A stretch of 64,000 nt of DNA from Tritrichomonas musculus (Eukaryota > Parabasalia > Tritrichomonadida > Tritrichomonadidae): positions 5,270,001 to 5,334,000 of the forward strand of contig JAPFFF010000010.1 of assembly GCA_039105265.1 (NCBI GenBank), written 5' to 3'. Position numbers and translations under genes: made by a program. The notes under the pieces were generated by a model that saw only the letters and a list, made by a program, of their open reading frames with translations, had not been told where the DNA came from and did not search any database. Within the stretch, counting starts at the first letter, position 1. Each line of letters starts with the position of its first letter. Below are positions 50,908 to 61,674 of the stretch, in pieces.

Positions 50908-53900
50908 TCAATATCTATATTTCTGCTGATTCTTATGGAAAATTGTCAGTTTGCATCTAGGATCGTCAATTAAGTAATCAACTTTTGTCATGTCTCCTTT
51001 CAGCACGTTTTTGCCTATGTAAACAATGCAGCTTTCCCACGGGTCGTCCATTTTCACGAGTGTTTTTAGTCTCTCTTTTAGTTGGAATACTCTCTCCTCT
51101 CTGTCGACCACGAACCAGAACGGATCCAAGCATGCGCATTTCTTGCCATTTACAGCATGTTTGTGAGACACCGAAGTCAAAAATTGGGTATTGGACAATC
51201 TTAACTGATTCTTTGGAATCACGTCGATTCTGACCTCGTAAATTGTCTTAGGCACGTTATCTTCAGAGTCGAACATTCTTGTAAGCACGTGATTATCGAC
51301 CTGAGATATTCTTACTTTATTTTCTTGCAGCCAAGAGAAAGCAGTAAAGAAATCGTTATCAGGGTCGCTTTCAATTTCTTCCTCTTCTTTTTCTTCTTCA
51401 TTAAAAATTGAATTGGTAAGTGTCCCGTCCGTTATCAGGAACGATAGAATTGAAGGAACTTGGTTTCCATCTTCTACGTAGGCTCTTGTTTGAATTGACA
51501 CGTTATAGCTGTCAAACGAAATTGAACAACGTATATTTTTCGCTTTTTGAATGCCTTCAAATGTCATCCCTTTGATAATGTGGTAGTAGAACTTGTACTC
51601 CTTCTTGATTGAGATGTCTTTGAAGGACGTGAGGAAGTTGGTGTTGATCCGTGTTGAATCGTCGTATGTATTGAAGAGAAGAACACAGTCGTTCTCTTTG
51701 TCGTATTGAAGATTCAATTTGGTGGATATAAAATCTGTCAAATCGGTAATTTGAAAGTGAGTCGAGTACTTAATCCTGAGGAGAGGCTCCTCACGGTTCT
51801 TAATTGAGTAGACATCAATGTATATGTATCGTTTAACCGTCATGAAATAGATATCGGCTCGTTGAAATGTTTCTCTGGATGATTCAAGTAAGTTGTAAAA
51901 AGGAAGTGTTTTTAGGTCACATGTCGGTTCCTTTTTTTCTAAATTTTCAATGAAAAATTCTTTGGTTTTCCATTTGTATGAACTCGTTGAAAGAATTGAA
52001 TTGTCTTTCAATTGAAGAACAACAATAACACCTTTCTCTTTTAATGAATACGAATTCTCTACTTCAGTGAAAGGTTTGGAACCACCTAGCTCTTTGTAGG
52101 TCAGATATTCAGTGTCTTCTGGAAAACCTAAAACTTTATTCGCATATTTGGCAACAGTGATAATAGGCTCCTTTTTGGCTATACGCGTTGATCCAATGTA
52201 CTGACAAGGTATCTCAATTGAGGAGTCAAAGAAAATTACAAAGGCAGTTATGCTTAATGGTTTTGATATCTTTAATGGGTCATCTTTGGCTTTCTTTTCA
52301 ATAAACATATTCGTAGGAATTGAATCAGTTTGAAAAGTTATTTTGTAAAACGGCTTGTAAGGCTTAGTGTCGCCAGTGGTCTCCCAAATACGAATGGTAC
52401 CTTCTTCTACTTGTAGAGCCTCTTCAACTAACTTGTATACTTTTTCAATAGGAGCTTTATTGGGTATTTGTACTTTAATTCTCTTTTCTTTCAATGAAAG
52501 TTCGCAAAAATCTTTTGTAAAGTTAGCAAAGAATGATTCTTCGGTCATTAAATAACAATCCTTTATAGAATCATCATCTGAATTATAATAATCGTTGAAT
52601 CGAGTTTCATTGATGTAATAATTACGATCAAAAAGACCATGCTTCTTGACCTGCTCTTTTTCTTTTAATTCTCTTATGTAGTCTTGTAGATGTTGTGGAA
52701 TGTCTTCGTCTGTTACTGGATTCATTACTTTCAAAACCTCATCTCTTCTAACATATACGACCATGTAAGCCGAAAAGAACCTGTCATTAGAATCGCCGTA
52801 ATTGTTTGTTACTGCTTCTTCATAAGAAGATTTGGTTACAAATGAATCGTTGAATTTAAACCAATCATCCAAATTTTCATTATATTTAGGTTGACCGTTT
52901 ACTTCATCAACGATCAAAATTTTCCTAATAAAGGCATAATAATGGCCAAATTGTGCAAAGCCTTCATGTACAAGAACGCAATATAGATCATAGATGTTTG
53001 ATTCGTCTCTCATTTCTGTACTTTTCTCAGAGAGATATGGTGTTAAATTAAGAGTTGCTGGGAATTCAAAACGATCATTAATCTTACATTGCATTTTTTT
53101 TTGAAAATCATATTCAAATCGTTTTAGATGGATTTGTAGAACGGATGGATAAGTAATAAATTCAGTGTGCATTTCGGCTTCTTGAGGACCAAGTCCATCA
53201 ACATGATACATGTTGTTGCCGGACAATTTTTCGGGCTTTAAATAGTTTACCAATGATTCTTCAAGATTAGAACAGCCTCGAACATCGAGCGGCAAATCAT
53301 AAAAAAATTCTTTTGTGATACTTTCGTATTCCACTTGTGGCGCTCGAATAACGGTGCAACTGGTGCCTCTGAATATTTTGGCTATATCACCATCCATGCT
53401 GGTTCCTTTAATTTTGGTCTCGAGATTATCAATTAATGATCTAATAAACTCTTGAACATCTTGTTCAGTTATCAGGTCATTTTCACTCCAGCCAAAGCTT
53501 TTTGTAAGGTTACTTGTAGAGCAAACGCCGTGATTATTAATCTGCATTTCAATGAATAATTTTTGTAGATTGAGAGCGATTTGATCGTTTCGAGTATTTA
53601 CGCTCTCAATTTTGTTCTCATCCTTTTTAATGTTCATTTGATAAACAACACGGCGAAATGCTGGAATATGAAATAGAAGTTGAATAGCTGAGTTTAGATA
53701 GCATGTAGCACCTTGATTTTGAAGGCCTGCTAAACCAATATCGTTTTTGGCATTAATTTTATTTTTTAAATCATCATTATTAGTCTTCTCAATAAGTCTA
53801 CTTATTTCATCATGAAATGAATTTGCATTATTGTTGTTGTCGTTGTTGTTATAATTGTAATTTTTCTCTTCTTGATTGTTTCGCTCAATTATTCGAGCTA

Positions 53901-55263
53901 TCTCTTCATTCATAGCGGTGTTCCTGTATTGATGGTTATGATGATTGTGTCCAAAATAATCATTATCATGAATAAAATTATTCATTCCATTAAAAATGTT
54001 GTTGTTGTGAAAATGATGATTTGGCATATGATGAGCATGGAAAAAATCATTATTTAATGTATGACCGCCATTAAAAAGTTCTTCATCGATAGATTGGTGA
54101 TCTTGAATTTTATCACTCTCAGTATTGTTATCGAATGGTAAAGCTGAGTCCTCAGTTAATGATGGCAATTGAATATCATTTAGCTCCTCAGAATCATTTC
54201 CATTACTTTCATTATCACTGTTTAATGAATTGTCTGATTCGTTATTTCTATTAAAAATTGAATTGTTTGGGTGATTCTCATAAAAAAAGCGAAACTGGTT
54301 GCTTGGTAAGTTTGAATGGAGTTTAGATAATATATCATTTCTGTTAAATATATTTTGGCCTAAAAAGTCATTAAAGTTTGGAAGAAAATTTCTTTGCTCT
54401 CTTCTATCATTGTAGTTATCTTGTGATTGAACCATGAATTTGATTTGGTCGGGAAAATCAGTGAATTCATAATTAGCGATTTTGAATTGAAATTGAACTG
54501 TTTCTTTAACTGACCAGCCATTATATTCGTTGAAATCAATTTCATTAACATCAAAAATAAATGAGTGTGATGTTACTGATGAATCAAATGTAAGAGTCTC
54601 ATATTTATTTTTTGATTTATTTGGTTCAATATTTTGTAAAAGAAGATATACTGTAAATATTTGGGTTTGTTCTAATTTGGAAAAAACAAGATCGACTTGT
54701 ACCTTTTTTTCTTTATTTGATTTTCCTTGGAGACAAAAATTAAATTTATCTTTTTCACCAAATTCCCATTCTGATGATAATCGATCATCAATACTGTTTT
54801 TGAACGAAGAAATGGTAAAAACACCTTCTATTGAGTGTTGATGTAAAGTGTAATCAATAATCTTATAGGTTTGATCTGTAAAGTTGCTTTTGTTTATATT
54901 GAGCGTAACGGAAAACAAAATTGAATTGTTGTCATGGACCCAACCATTACTAGGGTTTATTAGATCGTCTAATTGAATAGGAATTTGAAGCTTTCTTTTT
55001 CCATCAGATTTTATGGGAAACAATAATTCAAATTGGTGGCTTTTCTCTTCATTTTCGTTTTTGATATAAATAACAGTTGATCCATAATATTGTCCTTGAA
55101 TTAATGAATAATGGATATAAAAGAAGAGTTTTTTTGGGTTTTCCAATACATCAACAGAAAAATGATAATTCAGATTTTCAAGGCTATGCTGTTCCGACCG
55201 AATAGAATTATTCTGATGAATGCTTGATATATCTATTTTCCACTCTGTATTGGATTCATTCAT
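50908..55263 (-). CDS. USP7: USP7-like ubiquitin-specific protease with two MATH-like modules
   Basis: 1451 residues from ATG 55263 (MNESNTEWKID); the frame runs 12 codons further up only to a TTG. It removes ubiquitin from proteins. Two MATH/TRAF-like domains lie at about 1-145 and 150-290 (both with the NGW element), then an Asn/His/Asp-rich linker. The USP domain follows, about 510-845, with Cys521 in GLQNQGATCYLNSAIQLL, the QDVQEF box, and His774 in GFAQFGHYYAFIR. A long C-terminal half resembles the ubiquitin-like HUBL array of USP7 (e.g. PNKAPIEKVYKLVEEALQVE). Animal USP7 has one MATH domain and about 1100 residues, so this is larger. GC content is higher in the last third of the coding sequence. 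Confidence 0.9.
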   Translation of the reverse strand: MNESNTEWKIDISSIHQNNSIRSEQHSLENLNYHFSVDVLENPKKLFFYIHYSLIQGQYYGSTVIYIKNENEEKSHQFELLFPIKSDGKRKLQIPIQLDDLINPSNGWVHDNNSILFSVTLNINKSNFTDQTYKIIDYTLHQHSIEGVFTISSFKNSIDDRLSSEWEFGEKDKFNFCLQGKSNKEKKVQVDLVFSKLEQTQIFTVYLLLQNIEPNKSKNKYETLTFDSSVTSHSFIFDVNEIDFNEYNGWSVKETVQFQFKIANYEFTDFPDQIKFMVQSQDNYNDRREQRNFLPNFNDFLGQNIFNRNDILSKLHSNLPSNQFRFFYENHPNNSIFNRNNESDNSLNSDNESNGNDSEELNDIQLPSLTEDSALPFDNNTESDKIQDHQSIDEELFNGGHTLNNDFFHAHHMPNHHFHNNNIFNGMNNFIHDNDYFGHNHHNHQYRNTAMNEEIARIIERNNQEEKNYNYNNNDNNNNANSFHDEISRLIEKTNNDDLKNKINAKNDIGLAGLQNQGATCYLNSAIQLLFHIPAFRRVVYQMNIKKDENKIESVNTRNDQIALNLQKLFIEMQINNHGVCSTSNLTKSFGWSENDLITEQDVQEFIRSLIDNLETKIKGTSMDGDIAKIFRGTSCTVIRAPQVEYESITKEFFYDLPLDVRGCSNLEESLVNYLKPEKLSGNNMYHVDGLGPQEAEMHTEFITYPSVLQIHLKRFEYDFQKKMQCKINDRFEFPATLNLTPYLSEKSTEMRDESNIYDLYCVLVHEGFAQFGHYYAFIRKILIVDEVNGQPKYNENLDDWFKFNDSFVTKSSYEEAVTNNYGDSNDRFFSAYMVVYVRRDEVLKVMNPVTDEDIPQHLQDYIRELKEKEQVKKHGLFDRNYYINETRFNDYYNSDDDSIKDCYLMTEESFFANFTKDFCELSLKEKRIKVQIPNKAPIEKVYKLVEEALQVEEGTIRIWETTGDTKPYKPFYKITFQTDSIPTNMFIEKKAKDDPLKISKPLSITAFVIFFDSSIEIPCQYIGSTRIAKKEPIITVAKYANKVLGFPEDTEYLTYKELGGSKPFTEVENSYSLKEKGVIVVLQLKDNSILSTSSYKWKTKEFFIENLEKKEPTCDLKTLPFYNLLESSRETFQRADIYFMTVKRYIYIDVYSIKNREEPLLRIKYSTHFQITDLTDFISTKLNLQYDKENDCVLLFNTYDDSTRINTNFLTSFKDISIKKEYKFYYHIIKGMTFEGIQKAKNIRCSISFDSYNVSIQTRAYVEDGNQVPSILSFLITDGTLTNSIFNEEEKEEEEIESDPDNDFFTAFSWLQENKVRISQVDNHVLTRMFDSEDNVPKTIYEVRIDVIPKNQLRLSNTQFLTSVSHKHAVNGKKCACLDPFWFVVDREERVFQLKERLKTLVKMDDPWESCIVYIGKNVLKGDMTKVDYLIDDPRCKLTIFHKNQQKYRY

Positions 55264-57497
55264 ATATTTCAATATGAATATAAATTTTAAAATTTCCAAT
55301 TATTCAATTTGGCACTTTTTGAATAAGCTCATTTAATATAAAGTTTTTCCAACCGCTTTTTGCGCAGAAAAATATAAATATAAACTATTCAAAATATAAA
55401 AAGATTTTTATTTCCATTAAAAAAAAAATGTATAATATCAGCTTTTCTGTAATAAAATAAACTGTATATTTAGTGCATGTTCAAATAATTTCAAAAATAA
55501 ACTGATGTTAATGAAATATGCTGATCGATAATGAACATTATAATTATATTAAATACATTTATTTAATTTATGTATATATTTCTGTAATTAAATATTTTTA
55601 TATGAATCATATATAAAAATTAAGGAGATTTTAATACATTTTTTGCATTAAAGATTCAGTATCTTTTTCAAAAATTTAATAAAAAGTAAATTAGGCACTA
55701 TTTGTTCATTTTCTTTCAACACTAGAAGCAAATCATCAGATTACTAAAGTAAAAATATGGAGAAATTTTTCTAAAATAATATTAACTAATTTTCTTCCAA
55801 AAAGAAATTGAAGAATAAAGAATCCTAAATTCATATGATATACGACCATAAGAATATTTTTTTGGAAATAAGAAACTTTGAAATCTTTTAGTGCACGAGA
55901 AACGACTACCTTGCATGTTTGCCTCAAAAAATTGAAAGGAAATTGAATGAAGCATTCAAATTTGAAAACTAACCGATAATTCTGAAAAACTCTAATTTAA
56001 TAAAGGCATATTAGAATTATTAAATGCGTCATATGATCAAAATTTGCCAAATTATTCATTTTCGCGTGAGAAATTTATTGTTTAAATAAGCAATTTCAAA
56101 TTCCAACGAAATTCAACTTGACGATATCTTCAATTTATTTTTAAATTGACTAACATTCTTATGAAAATTATTACTAATGATAATCTGATAATTAATTCAG
56201 ATTTAAAAAAAAAAAAAGAAAGTGTTTATTAAATATGCAATGACATAAGAATTGCTATAGAGCATTTTTTGAGTTCATTTATATTGTTTTCGAAATAATA
56301 TCTAATCAATTGATTGATGCTTTTTATCAACTTTTAATATTTCAATAAGTTTTTATCTAAATTGAATAGCATTCACTCAAATAGTTTATGGTAAGTATTT
56401 TTGTCATTCATATATAGAAGTGCGGAATATCCCCAAGTTGCAAACAATTGAGAAAATAGCATATCATGATAATTAGGTATTTTTTTAGTCAAATCAATTG
56501 ATGTTTTTCACTATTTTCATTTTCTTAAGAGATTTCCTAACTATATTTCACATGCAAATGTTGTAGAAATATATTCATATTTTTCTGAATTTTTGTATAC
56601 TCCATATACAAATCGTTCTATCTAATAAATAATGTCGTTTTATCTAATGCAGGGTAATTTTTCAATTATCAGGAATCATCATTATCAACTCTACTTATAT
56701 GATTAATTAAATTATGCCGCTTGAAGTAATAATTGGAGAAGAAAAAATGGTCACTAAATGGAATCATAAATGCTTGATTGAAGATCCTGCATAATTAAAA
56801 CGGCATCTTGAGCATTGTACGTATTTGTAACCACCTTGTTTGTAGTTTACACATAGTTTTGGTGATATTTTTTAGTGATTTGTTAATAGATATCAATTTT
56901 TTGACAATTAGTCGATTTATTTTGTTCATAGATTTTTTTTCTATATTTAAACTTATGTCTTTATTTCTGTAGCTGATTAAATAAACAGATGATGTGACTT
57001 CTTTAATCTTGTAATGAAATGATTTTTTTCTTGCAATTTAGTGGATGCTCTTTTTAGTATATACGATGATGTTGAAAGAAATTGTTATATAATAATATTA
57101 AAAATGATAATTTATTATATTTTTGTTATTACAATAAATAATTAACATATAAAATTTAAGATATATTTTAGCGCAATATTATGGCATTAGATTATATTTT
57201 CATAATTATTTAGGGATTGTCATGGTAAAAACAAATTAAAAATATGGAGACGATATCATTTTTTGTATTGTTATATTTGGCAAATATATTGATGTAAGCG
57301 GTGAATAAAATGCATATTTCATGTTTTTAGCACTTAATTTATCTGATTTTATCTACGTTTTGATTCTTTAGCAATATTGAACAAATGTATCAAGAAAAGA
57401 AAATATTAGCATTTCTCAATTTTGATTATTTTTATGTTCTGGTTAAAATTTTGCCCAAAACTGTTTTCTCTATCCAAAAAATATAAGAAAAAACTGG
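55264..57497. other. gene-poor AT-rich DNA with coding scraps
   Basis: No intact gene. Traces of protein-like text: plus strand near 56002-56075 (GILELLNASYDQNLPNYSFS) and 56714-56818 (KWNHKCLIEDPA, then KRHLEHC after a stop, with Cys/His spacing like a BED finger). Both are broken. Confidence 0.4.
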
Positions 57498-57842
57498 TCA
57501 TTTGCTTTGATATATAATAATTCCATCTATTTTTTTAGATGCTGGTGATCTTCCATGAAAGTAACGAGATATTAAAGTCCATTGAGGTCCTAATTCCAAA
57601 TATTTGATGTATAAGCATGCATCTTCTTCAAAAGTCCATTCTGATTTAATAAAAGAAGGTTTAAGATTGTTATTGTATCGTTCACGGCATTGTCATGGTG
57701 TTCTTCCAGGAATGCTTGTTGCTATTAAATTCCAATTATATTCACCATGCTCAGCAACTAATTTTTTAATTATAGCATCTTCTTCATCTGTGAACTTACG
57801 GCGCGTGTGAGGTTTTTTCATTACTTGGGACATTTTCATCAT
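57498..57842 (-). pseudogene. Myb-domain protein, truncated and with a nonsense codon
   Basis: From ATG 57842: MMKMSQVMKKPHTRRKFTDE, then a first Myb repeat (EDAIIKKLVAEHGEYNWNLI, SIPGRTP) in which the expected Arg before QCRERY is TGA (57693-57695; CGA to TGA is one change), and a second repeat (WTFEEDACLYIKYLELGPQW, GRSPAS). The frame then departs from the family after about 10 codons. Trichomonad Myb proteins of this two-repeat type are transcription factors. 115 codons against a usual 180-250. Dead or readthrough-dependent. Confidence 0.8.
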
Positions 57843-58480
57843 GCTTAAATACTAAAATTGAAGAAATGATTTTTTGAAGAATTTGATTTTATATATCGAA
57901 ATGAAGTAATTTTCCCTAATTCACAAATTTTGAGAATACTATCAAATCAATGAAAATATTTTTATTAAAAAGTTTCTACCCCTTTTATTTTTTCAAATAA
58001 TAAATGAATAATGTATTCAAAGAAAATTAAAAAATAACAGCAAAATATGAAATAAAATGTATAAATATATTGAAATATTTGTTGATATATTTGTTTACGT
58101 CATTAATTATGATTCTATTTAAAAATTTGCACCTGTTGACTTTTTCACATTATTTTAATTCAATTTATTTTGCTAATATCTAAACAAATATGATTAAAAT
58201 CTAATATTAAATCATTTAAATATTATATATATAATTATTTATTACTTATATAGCAATAAAAAAATAATATTTTACATTTTTTTTGATGAAACATTTCTTT
58301 TATTGAATATTCTAGAAAGTCACTCTTTTATATTATGTACTTGCACTTTTATCAATAATATTTCGTATAAACCAAAGCTTTTTTTTTTCAACTCCAAATA
58401 TGACGTAATGAAAAGAATATCTTGAAAACTTTTTTTGTGATAAAATAAATATTATTAAAATTGATGTATAAAATAAACAT
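57843..58480. other. AT-rich intergenic DNA
   Basis: No gene or repeat recognised. Confidence 0.6.
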
Positions 58481-59146
58481 TTATTTTAACACTTCTTCTA
58501 TTTTTTCCTTGTTTTTTTTCTGAAGGAAATCAGTAATGCCAGATTGTTTCTTCACTTTTATTTCTGTGACACATTCTGGTCCGTTGTATCCTGGACGAAG
58601 AGCCATTCTTGACACCGGAAAGAAGTTTAAAGATGGAGGATTTTCTTGAAGCATATCTCTCCAGTTATTACTTTCCCAAATAGGAATCTGCGCTAGAGAT
58701 ATTATTACTGGCATTCTATCATGTACATTTTTAACTTGATTACTTGCATCACGAGTTAAGAGTGCGAATCGGCCGCTTGCTGTATAAACTGCGGCTAGAA
58801 ATAATAAATCGCCATTTTTATTGGAGAAAAAGTAAGGTTGATTTTGTCCATGAGATTTACACCATTCAAAATAGCCATCTACTGGTACAACACAGCGCCT
58901 CTCCTTTATATCATCAGGTCTGGTTTTTGTGATTCCTTCACATCTGAAAAAAGGATTGGTATTACCCATATTCTCAATTCCCCATAAGAGAAGATTTATT
59001 TCCTGATTCATTACTGTTGGAACTGTACTTTGTGGAGCAATATTATTTGATGGTGTGAAAGCTCTATTATTTGTGTTAACTCTTCGAGCATTAATATTTG
59101 CTCTTAGTTGGCCCAAGGCCCTGTTTAATGCAAATCGTCCACACAT
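58481..59146 (-). CDS. HMCES: HMCES/SRAP-domain abasic-site crosslinking protein with PIP-like box
   Basis: 221 residues. The frame has an upstream ATG at 59245, but the SRAP mechanism needs Cys right after the initiator Met, so ATG 59146 (MCGRFALNR) is chosen. SRAP proteins bind single-stranded DNA and cross-link to abasic sites through Cys2 at forks. Motifs: Cys2, FTPSNNIAPQSTVP, RRCVVPVDGYFEWCK (with the catalytic-region Glu), and VHDRMPVII (conserved His). The usual NARxET block is degenerate (GITKTRPDDIKERR). The tail has QSGITDFLQKK, matching a PCNA-binding QxxIxxF(F/L) box, as in animal HMCES. Confidence 0.92.
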   Translation of the reverse strand: MCGRFALNRALGQLRANINARRVNTNNRAFTPSNNIAPQSTVPTVMNQEINLLLWGIENMGNTNPFFRCEGITKTRPDDIKERRCVVPVDGYFEWCKSHGQNQPYFFSNKNGDLLFLAAVYTASGRFALLTRDASNQVKNVHDRMPVIISLAQIPIWESNNWRDMLQENPPSLNFFPVSRMALRPGYNGPECVTEIKVKKQSGITDFLQKKNKEKIEEVLK

Positions 59147-60118
59147 AGTAGAATATAAAATATTTTTGAATTCATTTATTTTTTCTGTAACGTCTAAAAT
59201 GAAGTTCACTTTCATTTGAATCTTGAATTTGCTACAAAATCGCATTGATTGTCATATTAAAATTATTAAAATATATTAGCATGCTGATTCTTTTTATTTT
59301 ATTATTTGTCTTTTCATCTTTAGTTCTTGCTTTGATTATCAGTGTATTGTTAGATAAGTGTAATAATTTCATTATTACAAATATCTAGTATAAAAAGCAT
59401 ATAATCCTAATAAAGTTCTGATTGATTAAAAATAAAGGTTAAACATTCTCTCTGAGTTTAATAACTTTTAAAGTAAATATCAAAACATCAAATTTTATAG
59501 CAAATTCAGTATAAATAGTTTTTTCCCTATATAATATATCAAAATAAGAAAAATAAATAAAGAATTATAAAGAGAAGTAATTAAGAATATGTTTTGTAAT
59601 TGATTTTTTGGAGCAATTAATGATATTTGTTTATATTATTCTTTATTTGCTGGAAAATTAAAATATTATGTTTCGCAGTAATTAAATTAGCTTGAAATTC
59701 GCAAAAAAAATTAAATCATATTTTTAAATTAAATTCAATGTATTAAATAAAAATATTCAATTCAATTGAATGATATCTCTCAATTTATGTATAATTATCT
59801 TATCAATTTATTAGTATAATTCAATTTTTTAGTATAAGATTATCTTATAATTTCCAATGAAAATAAATATTTACTATAGATATTTATGCTAGTTAAATCA
59901 TCTAATATTAAGAAAAATAAAATATTTAATGAATGATAGATTATTAGTTCAATGAACCATTCAGTAACAAATGTTTCCCATTTGTTTAGTTTATTTTTTT
60001 TTTAAAATCTAATACCAAGCAAACATATCTATGTTTCATGGAAAACAAAACTCGCTTTCACCATTTCTAATTTAAATGATAAAAGGTCAGATTTTTACAA
60101 AATTTGAAATAAAGAATC
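59147..60118. other. AT-rich intergenic DNA
   Basis: No gene. Upstream region of HMCES at its left edge. Confidence 0.6.
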
Positions 60119-60350
60119 TTGAAAAAGTTCTTTACAACAGAAAAAAGTCCTTTATGGTGAAGTCATTCATTCAAATTACAATAAAATTGAGAAAATATAA
60201 TAAATATTAACGATTAAAAAAGGTATTTATATTTGACCTTTTTTTATTTTGGTAAAGGACCATTTCAATTTCGTAAAATTTTTTTTCAAACTTTTTGTGA
60301 ATATTCACTTCACAGTAAAGGACTTTTCACCGGCGTAAAGAGCTTTTCAA
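60119..60350. mobile_element. MITE with doubled GAAAA-AGT-CTTTA ends
   Basis: A 232-bp gene-less unit. Left end: TTGAAAAAGTTCTTTACAAC then GAAAAAAGTCCTTTATGGTG. Right end (inverted): TTGAAAAGCTCTTTACGCCG then GTGAAAAGTCCTTTACTGTG. Each end carries two direct copies of GAAAAGTYCTTTA, about 20 bp apart, in the same architecture as the 39487-39869 element but with a different sequence. Confidence 0.75.
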
Positions 60351-60650
60351 TGATACTTTAATAAATTAATGTCGTATTCAAAAGAGTATATAACTTAACG
60401 GAACCCTCACAATTTTAAATAAAAAACGCTGTATTTTGAAATATTTTAAATCTTTCAAATACTTATATCTCAATTAAAACGAGTGTTATTAGTTTCAAAA
60501 AATAATATAGAACTTTAATTTAAGTTTTTATATGAAAAAAATTCTTATAAATTATCATTCATACAAGAAATGTAGGAGAAACAAAATTTAATAGAAAAAG
60601 AAATAAAAAAAAAATTCTCTATATAAAACATAATTATTTTATTATTATTA

Positions 60651-61538
60651 TTATTAATACTAAGTATCACGCCAGGGGGATTTTTTTTCCCCCTAGGGGG
60701 AATTTTCACATCAAATGTCAACTTAAAAGAATTCGAACTTTATTTTAATAAAAATCGTACACTTTCTATATTTATTGAAATAATCAAATCGAATATAAGC
60801 GATTTGTCAATGTTCATTCCAAAAATCAAATATTTCATTTCATCAAATATCAAAAGCCCAAGTTTTTATTGTTTTATTTAATAAATTATTTAAAGGATCA
60901 TTTTAATTATCAAGTTGTTAAATTTATATTATACTTTTTTTGTAATATCCTTTTATATCAGAATTTTTTTTTGAAAATTTTAATAATCTATTATTATAAA
61001 TGATAGATATACCGTTGCATTATGGAAGTATCAATCTCTTTTGGTGTAAAATAATTCCCAAATTGATTAAAAATGCATCAAATTGATATTAACCAAAGAG
61101 AAAATAAAAACATCTTTTTAAAATATATTTGTTTTAATAATTCAAAGGCTATTTGGTTCCCCCTAAAAAAAAAAAAAATTAAAAATAGGGGGAATAGGGG
61201 GAGGTCAAATTTTGTTAATATTTTTACGGTTTGCCAATTAAATTGACCTTTCCCCCTAAGGGGGATTAGGGGGAATAGGGGGAGGCCAATTCACGGATTT
61301 TTTGAGGTGAAAAATTAACCATTTAGATCATAAAGATATGATTTTTTCAAACAAAAATTGTATTAATAATAAGAATCTTATTAAGAATTTTTAATAAAAT
61401 TTCAATTATTTTTTAGTATTTTTAAATAAAATTTTAATTCAAATTTTTCCCCCTATTTTTTTTAGGGGAAATTAGGGGAAATTACAAAAAATCTTCCCCC
61501 TAGTAGAATTAGGGGAACCGCGTGATAGTTATTAATAC
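60651..61538. mobile_element. 868-bp G-run-rich element with 10-bp target duplication
   Basis: Element 60661-61528 is flanked by perfect TTATTAATAC repeats (60651-60660 and 61529-61538). The ends share inverted TATCACGC (60665-60672 and 61520-61527). Inside, GGGGG/CCCCC runs cluster at both ends and centrally (about 60675-60702, 61160-61202, 61251-61286, 61449-61515) with TAGGGGGAATAGGGGGAGG repeated near 61188 and 61270. No open frame. A 10-bp duplication fits the 9-11 bp footprint of Mutator-like transposons, so it is probably a non-autonomous MULE (inference). Confidence 0.7.
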
Positions 61539-61674
61539 CTATTTTCATTTCTATATTAAAAACTATGAAAATTTTATTTCGAACGTTAATATCTATAATA
61601 ATCTAAAAGGGGAATTATTGAGATAAAAAGGGAAAAAATAATTAAGTGAGTCTGAAAAAGTGAAATGAAGTATT

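Noticed and set aside
55264-55299. Extending the USP7-like gene 12 codons upstream
   Set aside because: The upstream start would be TTG; ATG 55263 begins the conserved MATH region.
59147-59245. Upstream ATG of the HMCES gene at 59245
   Set aside because: SRAP chemistry requires Cys at position 2, which fits only ATG 59146.
61155-61290. GGGGG runs as telomeric repeats
   Set aside because: Spacing and units vary, the site is internal and it lies inside a unit with a target duplication.
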